A stretch of DNA of 6,076 nt, taken from contig JPUR01000363.1 in NCBI GenBank assembly GCA_001321835.1, positions 1-6,076 of the forward strand, written 5' to 3'. The notes beneath the pieces are model-generated. The model searched no databases. It worked only from the letters and a program-made list of their open reading frames with translations, and was not told where the DNA came from. The stretch's first letter is position 1. Every line of letters begins with the position of its first letter. Below are positions 1 through 6,025 of this stretch, piece after piece. The position numbers and the translations under genes were made by a program. The DNA is from Marinosulfonomonas sp. PRT-SC04. GTDB lineage: Bacteria > Pseudomonadota > Alphaproteobacteria > Rhodobacterales > Rhodobacteraceae.

Positions 1-49
1 AAGCTATTGTTGGCCTATTTGGTGCCGAACATCCGGTCACCTGCATCCC
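1..49. other. Unexplained left-edge segment breaking LepA homology
   Basis: Directly before the codons for LANVYQA of LepA, a normal lepA gene should encode a stretch ending roughly GVEAQT. Instead, frame 2 reads ...TSGHLHP, which is not LepA. That frame has no stop, so the mismatch would not be caught by an ORF finder. Frame 3 reads [16 protein letters not shown] and then stops at 51-53, which could be the tail of another gene, but I do not recognise it. The segment could be the end of an insertion, a rearrangement junction, or an assembly chimera at a contig edge. The loss of homology is clear to me; the cause is not. Confidence 0.5.
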
Positions 50-1504
50 CTAGCCAACGTCTATCAAGCGATTGACGCAAATCACGAAATTGTGCCGATC
101 CTGAACAAGATCGACCTGCCCGCATCTGATCCTGATCGCGTTGCCGAACAGATTGAGGACGTGATCGGCATTGATGCGTCCGGTGCCATTCTGGTCAGTG
201 CCAAGACTGGCGTGGGTATCCACGAAACCCTCGAGGCCATCGTTAAACATTTGCCCGCCCCCAAAGGTGAGCGCGACGCACCGCTTAAGGCCATGCTGGT
301 CGACAGTTGGTATGATTCCTACCTCGGCGTTATCGTGCTGGTGCGCATCATTGATGGTGTGATGAAAAAAGGCGACCGCATCCGGATGATGAACACCAAT
401 GCGGTCTATCCGATTGACCGCATTGGCGTGTTTCGCCCGCAGATGGAGCCGATTGACGAACTTGGCCCCGGCGAAATAGGGTTTTTGACCGCAAGTATCA
501 AACAGGTGCGCGACACACGGGTTGGTGACACCATCACCAGCGAAAAGCAGGGCTGCACCGAGGCATTGCCGGGCTTTAAGCCCGCTCAGCCAGTGGTGTT
601 TTGTGGGTTGTTCCCCGTTGATAACGCCGAATTTGAAGACCTTCGCGATGCGATTGAAAAACTGTCGCTGAATGATGCATCCTTCAGTTCTGAAATGGAA
701 ACTTCGGCGGCATTGGGCTTTGGGTTCCGTTGCGGTTTCTTGGGGCTGCTGCACCTTGAGGTGATCCGCGATCGGCTAGAGCGCGAATATGACATCGAGC
801 TGATCACCACTGCACCTTCGGTGATTTACCACGTCTATCTGCGTGATGGATCAATGACCGAGCTGCACAACCCTGCTGACATGCCTGACATGTCGACGGT
901 TGATCATCTGGAAGAGCCGCGCATCAAGGCAACCATTTTGGTGCCTGATGAATACCTCGGCGATGTGCTGAAACTGTGTCAGGATCGCCGTGGGATTCAG
1001 CTTGATCTGACCTATGCTGGCACCCGTGCCATGGTGGTTTATGATCTGCCGCTGAACGAGGTGGTGTTCGATTTTTATGACCGTCTGAAATCGGTCACCA
1101 AGGGCTATGCGTCTTTCGATTACACCATTGAAGACTACCGCGAAGATCGGTTGGTGAAGATGTCGATCTTGGTTAATGAGGAGCCTGTGGACGCGTTGTC
1201 GACCATGGTTCACGCGGATCGCGCCGAGGCCCGTGGCCGTGCCATGGTCGAAAAGCTGAAAGATTTGATCCCGCGCCACATGTTTAAAATCCCGATCCAA
1301 GCGGCGATCGGTGGTCGGGTGATTGCCCGCGAAACCTTGTCTGCAATGCGCAAAGATGTGACCGCCAAATGCTACGGTGGGGATGCTTCGCGTAAGAAGA
1401 AACTTCTGGATAAGCAGAAGAAGGGCAAGAAGAAGATGCGCCAGTTCGGGCGGGTGCAAATTCCGCAAAGCGCGTTTATATCGGCGCTGAAGATGGATGA
1501 TTAA
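50..1504 (+). CDS. lepA: Elongation factor 4 (LepA/EF4), 5'-truncated
   Basis: LepA is a ribosome-binding translational GTPase in the cytoplasm, related to EF-G, implicated in back-translocation, ribosome assembly and stress tolerance. The readable part is 484 codons against about 600 for the family. Numbered from base 50, the G4 motif NKID is at residues 19-22 and the G5 motif SAKTG at 50-54. A domain II beta-barrel follows (about 78-160), then an EF-G-like domain III containing [15 protein letters not shown] (about 223-237), then domain V. The LepA-specific lysine-rich tail [17 protein letters not shown] starts near 435 and separates it from EF-G. The P-loop, switch I and DTPGH (about the first 115 residues) are missing: 49 unrelated bases lie immediately upstream. 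If that junction is real, the product cannot bind GTP normally and the gene is a pseudogene; if it is an assembly fault, the gene is intact. GTG at 92 is an internal valine codon and not a likely start. No terminator is evident after the stop. Confidence 0.93.
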   Translation, partial: LANVYQAIDANHEIVPILNKIDLPASDPDRVAEQIEDVIGIDASGAILVSAKTGVGIHETLEAIVKHLPAPKGERDAPLKAMLVDSWYDSYLGVIVLVRIIDGVMKKGDRIRMMNTNAVYPIDRIGVFRPQMEPIDELGPGEIGFLTASIKQVRDTRVGDTITSEKQGCTEALPGFKPAQPVVFCGLFPVDNAEFEDLRDAIEKLSLNDASFSSEMETSAALGFGFRCGFLGLLHLEVIRDRLEREYDIELITTAPSVIYHVYLRDGSMTELHNPADMPDMSTVDHLEEPRIKATILVPDEYLGDVLKLCQDRRGIQLDLTYAGTRAMVVYDLPLNEVVFDFYDRLKSVTKGYASFDYTIEDYREDRLVKMSILVNEEPVDALSTMVHADRAEARGRAMVEKLKDLIPRHMFKIPIQAAIGGRVIARETLSAMRKDVTAKCYGGDASRKKKLLDKQKKGKKKMRQFGRVQIPQSAFISALKMDD

Positions 1505-1618
1505 AATCTGACGGAGTGAACGCAATTGTTGCGTGGTCTGCAGCTGGTTTGCCACGCCGCCGATTGGATTTCTGACGCGACACCTAAACTGCGCCAGATG
1601 GGGGCACTGTGCCAGTTG

Positions 1619-1834
1619 GTCGTTTTCACGAAGGATGATCGTGCTGAATAGATCGCCATCGGTGGCGTTTTGACGTTGCCGGTCCCAACCAATTTATAGC
1701 TTTCATCACACGGCCTGATCGCACAGCTGCATGATGTTATGGCTGATTAGGAAAATTAGCTATTTGATTAAGATCGACTTTCCAGCGCTGTTGTAACCCA
1801 GCAGGTCAACCACTTCGCCGGGAGCCTCGAACAT
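1619..1834 (-). pseudogene. Remnant of a sugar ABC-transporter ATP-binding protein (XylG/FrcA-like)
   Basis: On the minus strand, 1834-1763 reads MFEAPGEVVDLLGYNSAGKS followed by ILIK. This holds a Walker A P-loop (GYNSAGKS, 1798-1775) in the PGEVV-LLG context typical of sugar importer ATPases. After one TAG (1762-1760) the same frame continues LIFLISHNIMQLCDQAV (1759-1709), which matches the H-loop region (usually ISHN) near the C-terminal end of such a domain. A second frame gives LVGTGNVK (1692-1669). A third shift gives ATDGDLFSTIILREN (1666-1622), resembling the TDDDLLSMIILGK tail of this subfamily. The order of blocks is correct, but the Q-loop, signature and Walker B between Walker A and the H-loop are deleted, and at least two frameshifts are present. 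The original protein would be about 260 residues and would energise a periplasmic-binding-protein sugar importer. The family call rests on my own motif reading. Xylose specificity is inferred from the neighbouring xylA remnant. Confidence 0.72.
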
Positions 1835-1840
1835 TCTGGC

Positions 1841-2015
1841 ATGACGGGGTATTTCGCCCATTTCGATGCCGCGACCTGTTACAGATTTTGAAAAATACGG
1901 CCTGGAACATGAGGTTAAGTGGAATTTTGAGCGCGAGATTGCCGCCGCGGTTGGGCTGTGTTGTTATCACATCCTTAAGGCCGGTGGACTGACCTGTGAA
2001 GCCTGCCAACTGTAA
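1841..2015 (+). pseudogene. xylA: Remnant of xylose isomerase (xylA)
   Basis: Xylose isomerase converts D-xylose to D-xylulose in the cytoplasm and is normally about 435-440 residues. Here 1841-1888 reads MTGYFAHFDAATCYRF, then a stop. A shifted frame from 1884 reads DFEKYGLEHEVKWN, then FEREIAAAVGL, then CYHILKAGGLT, and ends at TAA 2013-2015. These match, in order, family blocks that in E. coli XylA read [37 protein letters not shown] and MYEILKAGGFTTGG. Missing between them are the metal-ligand segment around EANHATLAGHS and the roughly 40 residues containing DANRGD and WDTDQFP. Only about 55 codons remain, with one frameshift and two internal deletions, so no active enzyme is possible. 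It abuts the ABC ATPase remnant on the opposite strand, with six bases between, so a rearrangement joined the two pieces. The E. coli comparison is from memory. Confidence 0.75.
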
Positions 2016-2026
2016 GTGGAGCCTGT

Positions 2027-2307
2027 TTATCTGCGGCGATTGTCGTTTGAGGGCTCGATAAAAGCCTCGATTCGGGTCCGGTATTGGCGTTCGCCTGCAA
2101 GGCTGACACCTGTTGGCTGGTCAGACCACCTCGGTAAGCCTACATTGAACGGTGCGCGCACTTCGGCCCAACCTTTGTCGCCGTGCAACATCATGCTTTG
2201 GTGCAAGGCCATTTGGTTGGCGCAATAAAGCGACGGGTCAAACGTTCCGAAACAGCTGTGGGGTTGGCATAGACATAGGCACCAAAACGGTCGGCCAATG
2301 CGTGAAA
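2027..2307 (-). pseudogene. Remnant of a Gfo/Idh/MocA-family (sugar) dehydrogenase
   Basis: On the minus strand, bases 2248-2062 read FDPSLYCANQMALHQ, then SMMLHGDKGWAEVRAPFN, then a short spacer and RQYRTRIEAF. This resembles the C-terminal substrate-side domain of Gfo/Idh/MocA oxidoreductases, where a (F/I)HGxKGxIEL-PFN strand pair is followed by RQYxxxxEAF. Just upstream, in another frame, 2307-2242 reads FHALADRFGAYVYANPTAVSE. That could be an N-terminal ALADRFG-YADP segment brought close by deletion, or the directly preceding part of the same domain after a frameshift. An in-frame TAG sits at 2319-2317. No Rossmann GxGxxG motif is left. Members of this family oxidise or reduce sugars and inositols with NAD(P), and some are D-xylose dehydrogenases, which would suit the xylA remnant next door. 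The family call is a motif-level judgement and the substrate is unknown. An open frame of 140 codons spans 2449-2027, but its first half matches nothing. Confidence 0.5.
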
Positions 2308-2375
2308 ATTGATGACCTAGATCAAGGACGTGTCTTGCAGTATCGGAATATACCCATGAAATAATGCAATTAATT

Positions 2376-2380
2376 GGAGG
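2376..2380 (+). promoter_or_regulatory. Ribosome binding site for the small membrane protein
   Basis: GGAGG lies eight bases before ATG 2389. It decides in favour of that ATG over the in-frame TTG at 2374, which sits too close to be served by the same site. Confidence 0.75.
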
Positions 2381-2388
2381 ATATCCCA

Positions 2389-2568
2389 ATGCTACGACTG
2401 ACACTTTTGATGTACTCGATCCTGTCTGGAACGCTTGCAGGTACGGCAATCATCGCGGTTCTGGTGGCGGGATATGGCACCAAGATGCCAATTATTTACG
2501 CTGCTCTTGCCGGGTTTCTAGTGGCGATTCCAATTTCGTGGCTGATCGCCAAAAAGATTTCAGACTAA
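2389..2568 (+). CDS. Small two-helix inner-membrane protein, function unknown
   Basis: The 59-residue product begins MLRLTLLMYSILSGTLAG. It has two hydrophobic segments, about residues 4-30 and 37-54, joined by a short loop containing YGTK, and ends in a charged AKKISD tail, so it is probably an inner-membrane hairpin. The ATG at 2389 is chosen because of the GGAGG eight bases upstream. Very similar short proteins occur through the Rhodobacteraceae. As I recall, they often carry the name 'CTP synthetase', which must be wrong for a protein a tenth the size of PyrG with no glutaminase or synthetase motif. It stands alone between the decayed sugar-gene block and the convergent hydrolase, with 14 bases between the two stop codons. 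It is intact amid pseudogenes, with a strong ribosome binding site, which suggests it is still used. No promoter close to consensus was found. Confidence 0.8.
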   Translation: MLRLTLLMYSILSGTLAGTAIIAVLVAGYGTKMPIIYAALAGFLVAIPISWLIAKKISD

Positions 2569-2582
2569 CGCCAATCAGGCTT

Positions 2583-3341
2583 TTAGGCCCCTAGAAATGC
2601 CTGCGCGGTTTCAGTGAAGTCACGGGGTTTTTCGGCGTGGAGCCAGTGGCCAGTATCGGGGATGCGGGCAAATCTGGCCTTTGGGAACAGGGCTTTGATG
2701 CCGTTGCGGTGTTCGGGTAAAACATAGCCTGAAGCCCCGCCTGACAGGAATAAGGTTGCTTCGTTGAACTGGCTGTGGATGTCAGGAAAGCCCATGATTT
2801 TTGGCATTTCGGCTTCCAGAACATCCAGATTTAGCCGCCAGCGTTTGCCTTTTATATCAAGCGATTGCAGCAGAAATGCCCGTATGCCAGCGTCGTCAAT
2901 CTCAGCTGTCAGCAGCCGATCCGCATCCGAGCGTTTTTCGACCTTTGACAGATCCAACCCACGCATCGAGCCGATGAAGCCAAGCTGGGTATGACCATAG
3001 GCAACCGGCGCGATATCGGCGACGATCAGGCGGCGCACCAGAGATGGCTGCGTCAACGCCAGCACCATCGCGGCCTTGCCGCCCATTGAGTGCCCAATCA
3101 CATCAACGGGGCCGCCGTGGGTATTGATGACCTCGGCCAGATCGGCGGCCATGTCGGGGTAGCTGTGGCTGTCGCGCCAGTCGCTTTCACCGTGGTTGCG
3201 CATATCGACGCTTAGAACTTGGCGATCGATTGCCATCCGTTTGGCAATCGCGCCCCAATTTCGGGCCGACCCATAGAGGCCATGCGCGATCAGCAGAGCG
3301 GGCTGATCCGTCGGGGTGCCTGTTAATACTGTGTTTATCAT
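2583..3341 (-). CDS. Alpha/beta-fold hydrolase (YbfF/ABHD11-like esterase)
   Basis: The 252-residue product is full length for single-domain cytosolic alpha/beta hydrolases of the YbfF/ABHD11 type; no signal peptide is visible. The oxyanion-hole motif HGLYGSARNW is at residues 20-29, DMRNHGES at 46-53, the nucleophile elbow GHSMGG at 83-88 (Ser85), VADIAPV at 108-114, and GHWLHAEKP at 231-239 carries the catalytic His232. The acid is most likely Asp109, because the usual later position (LSGGASGYV, about 199-207) has no Asp or Glu; this is inferred from the YbfF pattern. RWRLNLDVL (168-176) also matches the ABHD11/YbfF layout. Family members hydrolyse short acyl esters or thioesters, but the natural substrate cannot be read from the sequence. 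The start is ATG 3341 with only a weak upstream purine stretch. It follows the truncated DUF817 gene by about 60 bases and may share its transcript. Confidence 0.9.
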   Translation of the reverse strand: MINTVLTGTPTDQPALLIAHGLYGSARNWGAIAKRMAIDRQVLSVDMRNHGESDWRDSHSYPDMAADLAEVINTHGGPVDVIGHSMGGKAAMVLALTQPSLVRRLIVADIAPVAYGHTQLGFIGSMRGLDLSKVEKRSDADRLLTAEIDDAGIRAFLLQSLDIKGKRWRLNLDVLEAEMPKIMGFPDIHSQFNEATLFLSGGASGYVLPEHRNGIKALFPKARFARIPDTGHWLHAEKPRDFTETAQAFLGA

Positions 3342-3384
3342 ATGTTCGTTTTATCCAAGGAAATTGGGGTACGCCAGAGGTGTT

Positions 3385-3392
3385 GGGGGGGG
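3385..3392. repeat. Homopolymer run of eight G
   Basis: An uninterrupted G8 (C8 on the minus strand) lies in the short gap between the truncated DUF817 gene and the hydrolase. Such runs are prone to slippage and to sequencing error. Because it lies downstream of the DUF817 stop, a length change here would not by itself restore that gene. Confidence 0.8.
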
Positions 3393-3402
3393 CTTACTGT
3401 TT

Positions 3403-3684
3403 TTAGTGCGGGCGCAATGCCTCGCGCCAGCTCTCGAGTTTCAGGGCAAGAAAGCCGATTTGCAGGCTGAGCGCATATAGGAACAGGCCGTCATAGCGGG
3501 CCAGTGCCCAGTCCGGTTGCCAGGTGGCTTTGGACAGGATGATGCCCGCCAGCATCAGCGCACCAAACAGACAGGCCCAGCCTTGTTTCAGCACGAACAT
3601 CACCAGCTCGGATGCCCAATGCGGCAGGCGGGTGCGCATTGCATCACCCAGACGCCGCTCAAGAGCGCGGGTTTGATGCTGCAT
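3403..3684 (-). pseudogene. Truncated DUF817 family membrane protein
   Basis: The product is 93 residues from ATG 3684, or 96 from GTG 3693. AGGGAG at 3699-3694 lies nine bases before the ATG but touches the GTG, so the ATG is preferred. In the 96-residue numbering, a charged N-terminus is followed by membrane segments at about 30-54 (ELVMFVLKQGWACLFGALML onward) and 67-86. The FVLKQGWACLFGALML block and the LARYDGLFLYAL / LKLESWREAL block match the start of DUF817 proteins, which as I recall are about 270-290 residues with many helices. Homology stops at SWREAL, followed by RPH and TAA, so about two thirds of the family length is missing. It could be a deletion derivative or a short paralogue that still makes a two-helix protein. 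Function of the family is unknown. It lies downstream of the glyA terminator and upstream of the hydrolase on the same strand. Confidence 0.65.
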
Positions 3685-3693
3685 TTGGCTCAC

Positions 3694-3699
3694 TCCCTG
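3694..3699 (-). promoter_or_regulatory. Ribosome binding site for the DUF817 fragment
   Basis: AGGGAG on the minus strand is nine bases from ATG 3684 and directly adjacent to GTG 3693, favouring the ATG as start. Confidence 0.55.
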
Positions 3700-3709
3700 T
3701 CAGATATGA

Positions 3710-3742
3710 AAACGCCGCCGCTTAAGGTTTGCGGCGGCGTTT
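3710..3742 (-). terminator. Rho-independent terminator of glyA
   Basis: A perfect 12-bp stem (3710-3721 paired with 3731-3742, core CGCCGCCGC/GCGGCGGCG) encloses a nine-base loop. On the minus strand the stem ends in a short run of T, 20 or so bases past the glyA stop. This fits a terminator for glyA and separates it from the DUF817 fragment. The plus-strand side also has TTTATTT after the stem, so some activity in the other direction is possible, but no plus-strand gene ends here. Confidence 0.85.
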
Positions 3743-3763
3743 ATTTATCATGGAAAACCTGGT

Positions 3764-5068
3764 TTACAGGTTTGGATACATCTCAAAACCCGAACAGAAC
3801 GCCTTGACCTTAACCTTAACGGCGGCCTCAACTGCGGCGTTACCCTCAGCGCCATTGGCGGCCAAACCGTCGACCACTTCGACAATCCAGTCAGCAATTT
3901 GGCGGAAATCTGCCTCGGAGAAACCACGGGTGGTGCCCGCCGGTGTGCCCAAGCGAATGCCAGATGTGACAAACGGTTTTTCAGGATCAAACGGGATGCC
4001 GTTTTTATTACAGGTGATGTTGGCGCGGCCTAACGCGGCCTCGGTGGCCTTGCCGGTCACGCCTTTGGGGCGCAGATCGACCAGCATCAGGTGGGTGTCG
4101 GTGCCGCCGGTGATGATGTCCATGCCGCCTTTGATCAGTTGGTCGGCCAGCGCCACCGCGTTGGCGCGCACAGCCTGTTGATAGACCTTGAATTCGGGGC
4201 GCAACGCCTCGCCAAAGGCCACCGCTTTGGCGGCGATCACATGCATCAACGGACCACCCTGAATGCCAGGGAAGATCGCCGAGTTGACCTTTTTAAAGAT
4301 GTCTTCGCGGTTGGTCAGGATCATACCGCCACGTGGGCCACGCAAAGTTTTATGCGTGGTGGTGGTGACCACATCAGCATGCGGGAACGGCGAGGGGTGC
4401 TCGCCCGCAGCCACCAATCCGGCGAAATGCGCCATGTCGACCATGAGGTAAGCGCCAACCATATCGGCGATTTCGCGGAACTTGGCGAAATCAATTTGAC
4501 GCGAAATGGCAGAGCCACCGGCGATGATCAGCTTGGGTTGATGCTCTTTGGCAAGCGCTTCGATTTGATCGTAATCGATCAGGTTGTCGTCCGGTTTAAC
4601 GCCGTATTGCACCGCGTTAAACCATTTGCCAGATTGGTTCGGGGCCGCACCGTGGGTCAGGTGACCGCCAGAGGCCAAATTCATCCCCAGAATGGTATCG
4701 CCGGGTTGGATCAGCGCCTGAAACACGCCTTGGTTGGCCTGCGATCCAGAATTGGGCTGCACGTTAACAAAGTCACAGCCAAACAGCTGCTTGGCGCGAT
4801 CCATCGCCAGATTTTCGGCAACGTCGACATATTCGCAACCACCATAATAACGACGGCCCGGATAGCCCTCGGCATATTTGTTGGTCATCACGGAACCTTG
4901 GGCTTCCATCACGGCGGCAGAAACGATGTTTTCCGAGGCGATCAGCTCGATCTCATCACGCTGGCGATCCAGCTCGTTGGTGATGGATTTGAACAGCTCT
5001 GGGTCACGGGACGCAAGCGTTTCGGTGAAAAATCCGGTATCTGTGCCAGTATTGGTGGTCGTGCTCAT
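3764..5068 (-). CDS. glyA: Serine hydroxymethyltransferase
   Basis: GlyA is a cytosolic PLP enzyme that interconverts serine plus tetrahydrofolate with glycine plus 5,10-methylenetetrahydrofolate, feeding purine, thymidylate and methionine synthesis. The product is 434 residues, normal for bacterial SHMT (about 415-435). [10 protein letters not shown] is at 41-50, the substrate and dimer region [15 protein letters not shown] at 63-77, PNSGSQAN at 105-112 and [12 protein letters not shown] at 211-222 (PLP-ring Asp211). [14 protein letters not shown] at 235-248 carries the Schiff-base Lys240, and [14 protein letters not shown] is at 369-382 with the carboxylate-binding Arg372. All key residues are present. 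The start is ATG 5068, with AGGAG seven bases upstream. An open extension to 5230 exists but has no SHMT homology and would run toward nadK. It is transcribed divergently from nadK with a 189-base gap, in which I saw no riboswitch and no convincing consensus promoter, and it ends at a strong hairpin terminator. Confidence 0.98.
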   Translation of the reverse strand: MSTTTNTGTDTGFFTETLASRDPELFKSITNELDRQRDEIELIASENIVSAAVMEAQGSVMTNKYAEGYPGRRYYGGCEYVDVAENLAMDRAKQLFGCDFVNVQPNSGSQANQGVFQALIQPGDTILGMNLASGGHLTHGAAPNQSGKWFNAVQYGVKPDDNLIDYDQIEALAKEHQPKLIIAGGSAISRQIDFAKFREIADMVGAYLMVDMAHFAGLVAAGEHPSPFPHADVVTTTTHKTLRGPRGGMILTNREDIFKKVNSAIFPGIQGGPLMHVIAAKAVAFGEALRPEFKVYQQAVRANAVALADQLIKGGMDIITGGTDTHLMLVDLRPKGVTGKATEAALGRANITCNKNGIPFDPEKPFVTSGIRLGTPAGTTRGFSEADFRQIADWIVEVVDGLAANGAEGNAAVEAAVKVKVKAFCSGFEMYPNL

Positions 5069-5075
5069 AATGGGG

Positions 5076-5080
5076 CTCCT
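5076..5080 (-). promoter_or_regulatory. Ribosome binding site of glyA
   Basis: AGGAG on the minus strand, seven bases before ATG 5068. It fixes the glyA start and argues against the longer reading that would begin at 5230. Confidence 0.85.
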
Positions 5081-5245
5081 AAGCGCGTCAATTGGATGAT
5101 CTGTGGGATGTTGCTGTCTCTGTATCCGACAATGCCGTTGGGGATAAAGCCGAAAAAGCGACACATGGTTTGCTGGGGGCGTCAAGTCGCCTGTAATCGA
5201 GGGCTTTACGTTTTCGACCACGGCGGTCAAAGTGCATATTCAAAC

Positions 5246-5250
5246 AAGGA
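5246..5250 (+). promoter_or_regulatory. Ribosome binding site of nadK
   Basis: AAGGA seven bases before ATG 5258. Another ATG at 5251 is out of frame and too close to this site. The nadK frame is open far upstream through the glyA antisense, so this site is what fixes the start. Confidence 0.75.
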
Positions 5251-5257
5251 ATGCCCA

Positions 5258-6025
5258 ATGGTTAAGCCTCTGAAAATTGCATTTGTCGCCAGTGATGTGG
5301 ACCTCGCCCAAAAGGCGCTGGCGCAGCTGAGTGCCCAATACGGGGCTGTCGCGCCGGATGCGGCAGAGGTGATTGTTGCCTTGGGTGGCGATGGTTTTAT
5401 GCTGCACACCTTGCATAAAATGCAGCCTTTGGGGGTGCCGATTTACGGGATGAACCGTGGCACGGTCGGGTTTTTGATGAATGAATTCAGCGAGGATGCG
5501 CTGGATAAACGGCTGGCCGTGGCCATAGAAGAGGTGATCAATCCGTTGGCGATGCGGGTGGAATGTGGCGATGGCACTATTCACGAGGCTTTGGCGTTGA
5601 ATGAGGTTTCAGTGCTGCGGTCGGGCCAACAAGCGGCGAAATTACGCATCACGGTGGATGGAAAACTGCGTCTGGAAGAGTTGGTTTGTGATGGCGCGAT
5701 GGTCAGCACACCGGCGGGTTCGACCGCCTATAATTATTCGGCGCATGGCCCGATTTTACCGATTGGCGCTGATGTGCTGGCCTTGACGGCAGTGGCTCCG
5801 TTTCGCCCGCGTCGCTGGCGTGGGGCATTGCTGCCGAAAACCTCGGTCGTGCGGTTTGATGTGCTGGAGCCTGAAAAACGTCCGGTTATGGCAGCGGCTG
5901 ACAGCCAGCCGGTGCGCGATGTGGTGTCGGTGGAAATTCGCAGCGAGCCGACAATTTCTTATCGGCTGCTGTTTGATCCGGGACATGGGTTGGAAGAGCG
6001 TTTGCTGCGCGAGCAGTTCAGCTAG
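5258..6025 (+). CDS. nadK: NAD kinase
   Basis: NAD kinase phosphorylates NAD to NADP in the cytoplasm and is the sole de novo source of NADP in most bacteria. The 255-residue product has the family length. The GGDG motif is at 43-46 within VIVALGGDGFML (catalytic Asp45). YGMNRGTVGFLMNE is at 63-76, the NE motif at 115-116, and the glycine-rich TPAGSTAYNYSAHGPILP at 151-168. PFRPRRWRG at 181-189 and the C-terminal FDPGHGLEERLLREQF are typical of alphaproteobacterial enzymes. The start is ATG 5258 with AAGGA seven bases upstream; the same frame is open back to 4091, but that part is antisense to glyA. The C-terminus ends where relatives end, so the IS-like sequence that begins at the stop codon appears not to have truncated it. 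Any native terminator would have been displaced by that sequence. Confidence 0.97.
   Translation: MVKPLKIAFVASDVDLAQKALAQLSAQYGAVAPDAAEVIVALGGDGFMLHTLHKMQPLGVPIYGMNRGTVGFLMNEFSEDALDKRLAVAIEEVINPLAMRVECGDGTIHEALALNEVSVLRSGQQAAKLRITVDGKLRLEELVCDGAMVSTPAGSTAYNYSAHGPILPIGADVLALTAVAPFRPRRWRGALLPKTSVVRFDVLEPEKRPVMAAADSQPVRDVVSVEIRSEPTISYRLLFDPGHGLEERLLREQFS

Noticed and set aside
50..754. 234-codon minus-strand open frame opposite lepA, and a similar one at 851-1555
   Set aside because: Both are antisense shadows of the lepA reading frame with no recognisable motifs, produced by its codon bias.
1526..1651. 41-codon plus-strand frame (TTG start) after lepA, containing CHAADWISDATPKLRQMG
   Set aside because: It is unrecognised, has no ribosome binding site, and overlaps the C-terminal part of the ABC ATPase remnant. 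The stretch 1505-1618 otherwise shows nothing I can name.
2016..2228. 70-codon plus-strand frame beginning MEPVYLRRLSFEG
   Set aside because: It has no family resemblance and lies opposite the better-supported oxidoreductase remnant.
2335..2363. Possible promoter before the small membrane protein (TTGCAG, 17 bases, GAAATA)
   Set aside because: The -10 match is poor and no independent support exists; it may be chance in a decaying region.
2569..2590. Possible bidirectional terminator between the small membrane protein and the hydrolase (GCC-AATCA-GGC followed by TTTT)
   Set aside because: The stem is only about three base pairs, too weak to call.
5069..5230. 54-codon N-terminal extension of glyA
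   Set aside because: There is no SHMT homology before MSTTTNTG, and AGGAG lies seven bases before ATG 5068.
5081..5245. Riboswitch or divergent consensus promoters between glyA and nadK
   Set aside because: No conserved riboswitch core was recognised and the best -35/-10 pairs match at only about four of six positions each. Promoters must exist here but cannot be placed.
4091..5257. Long plus-strand open frame running into nadK, giving an apparent 644-residue protein
   Set aside because: This part is antisense to glyA, whose SHMT motifs are complete. It shows no recognisable domain, and nadK has its own ribosome binding site and ATG at 5258.
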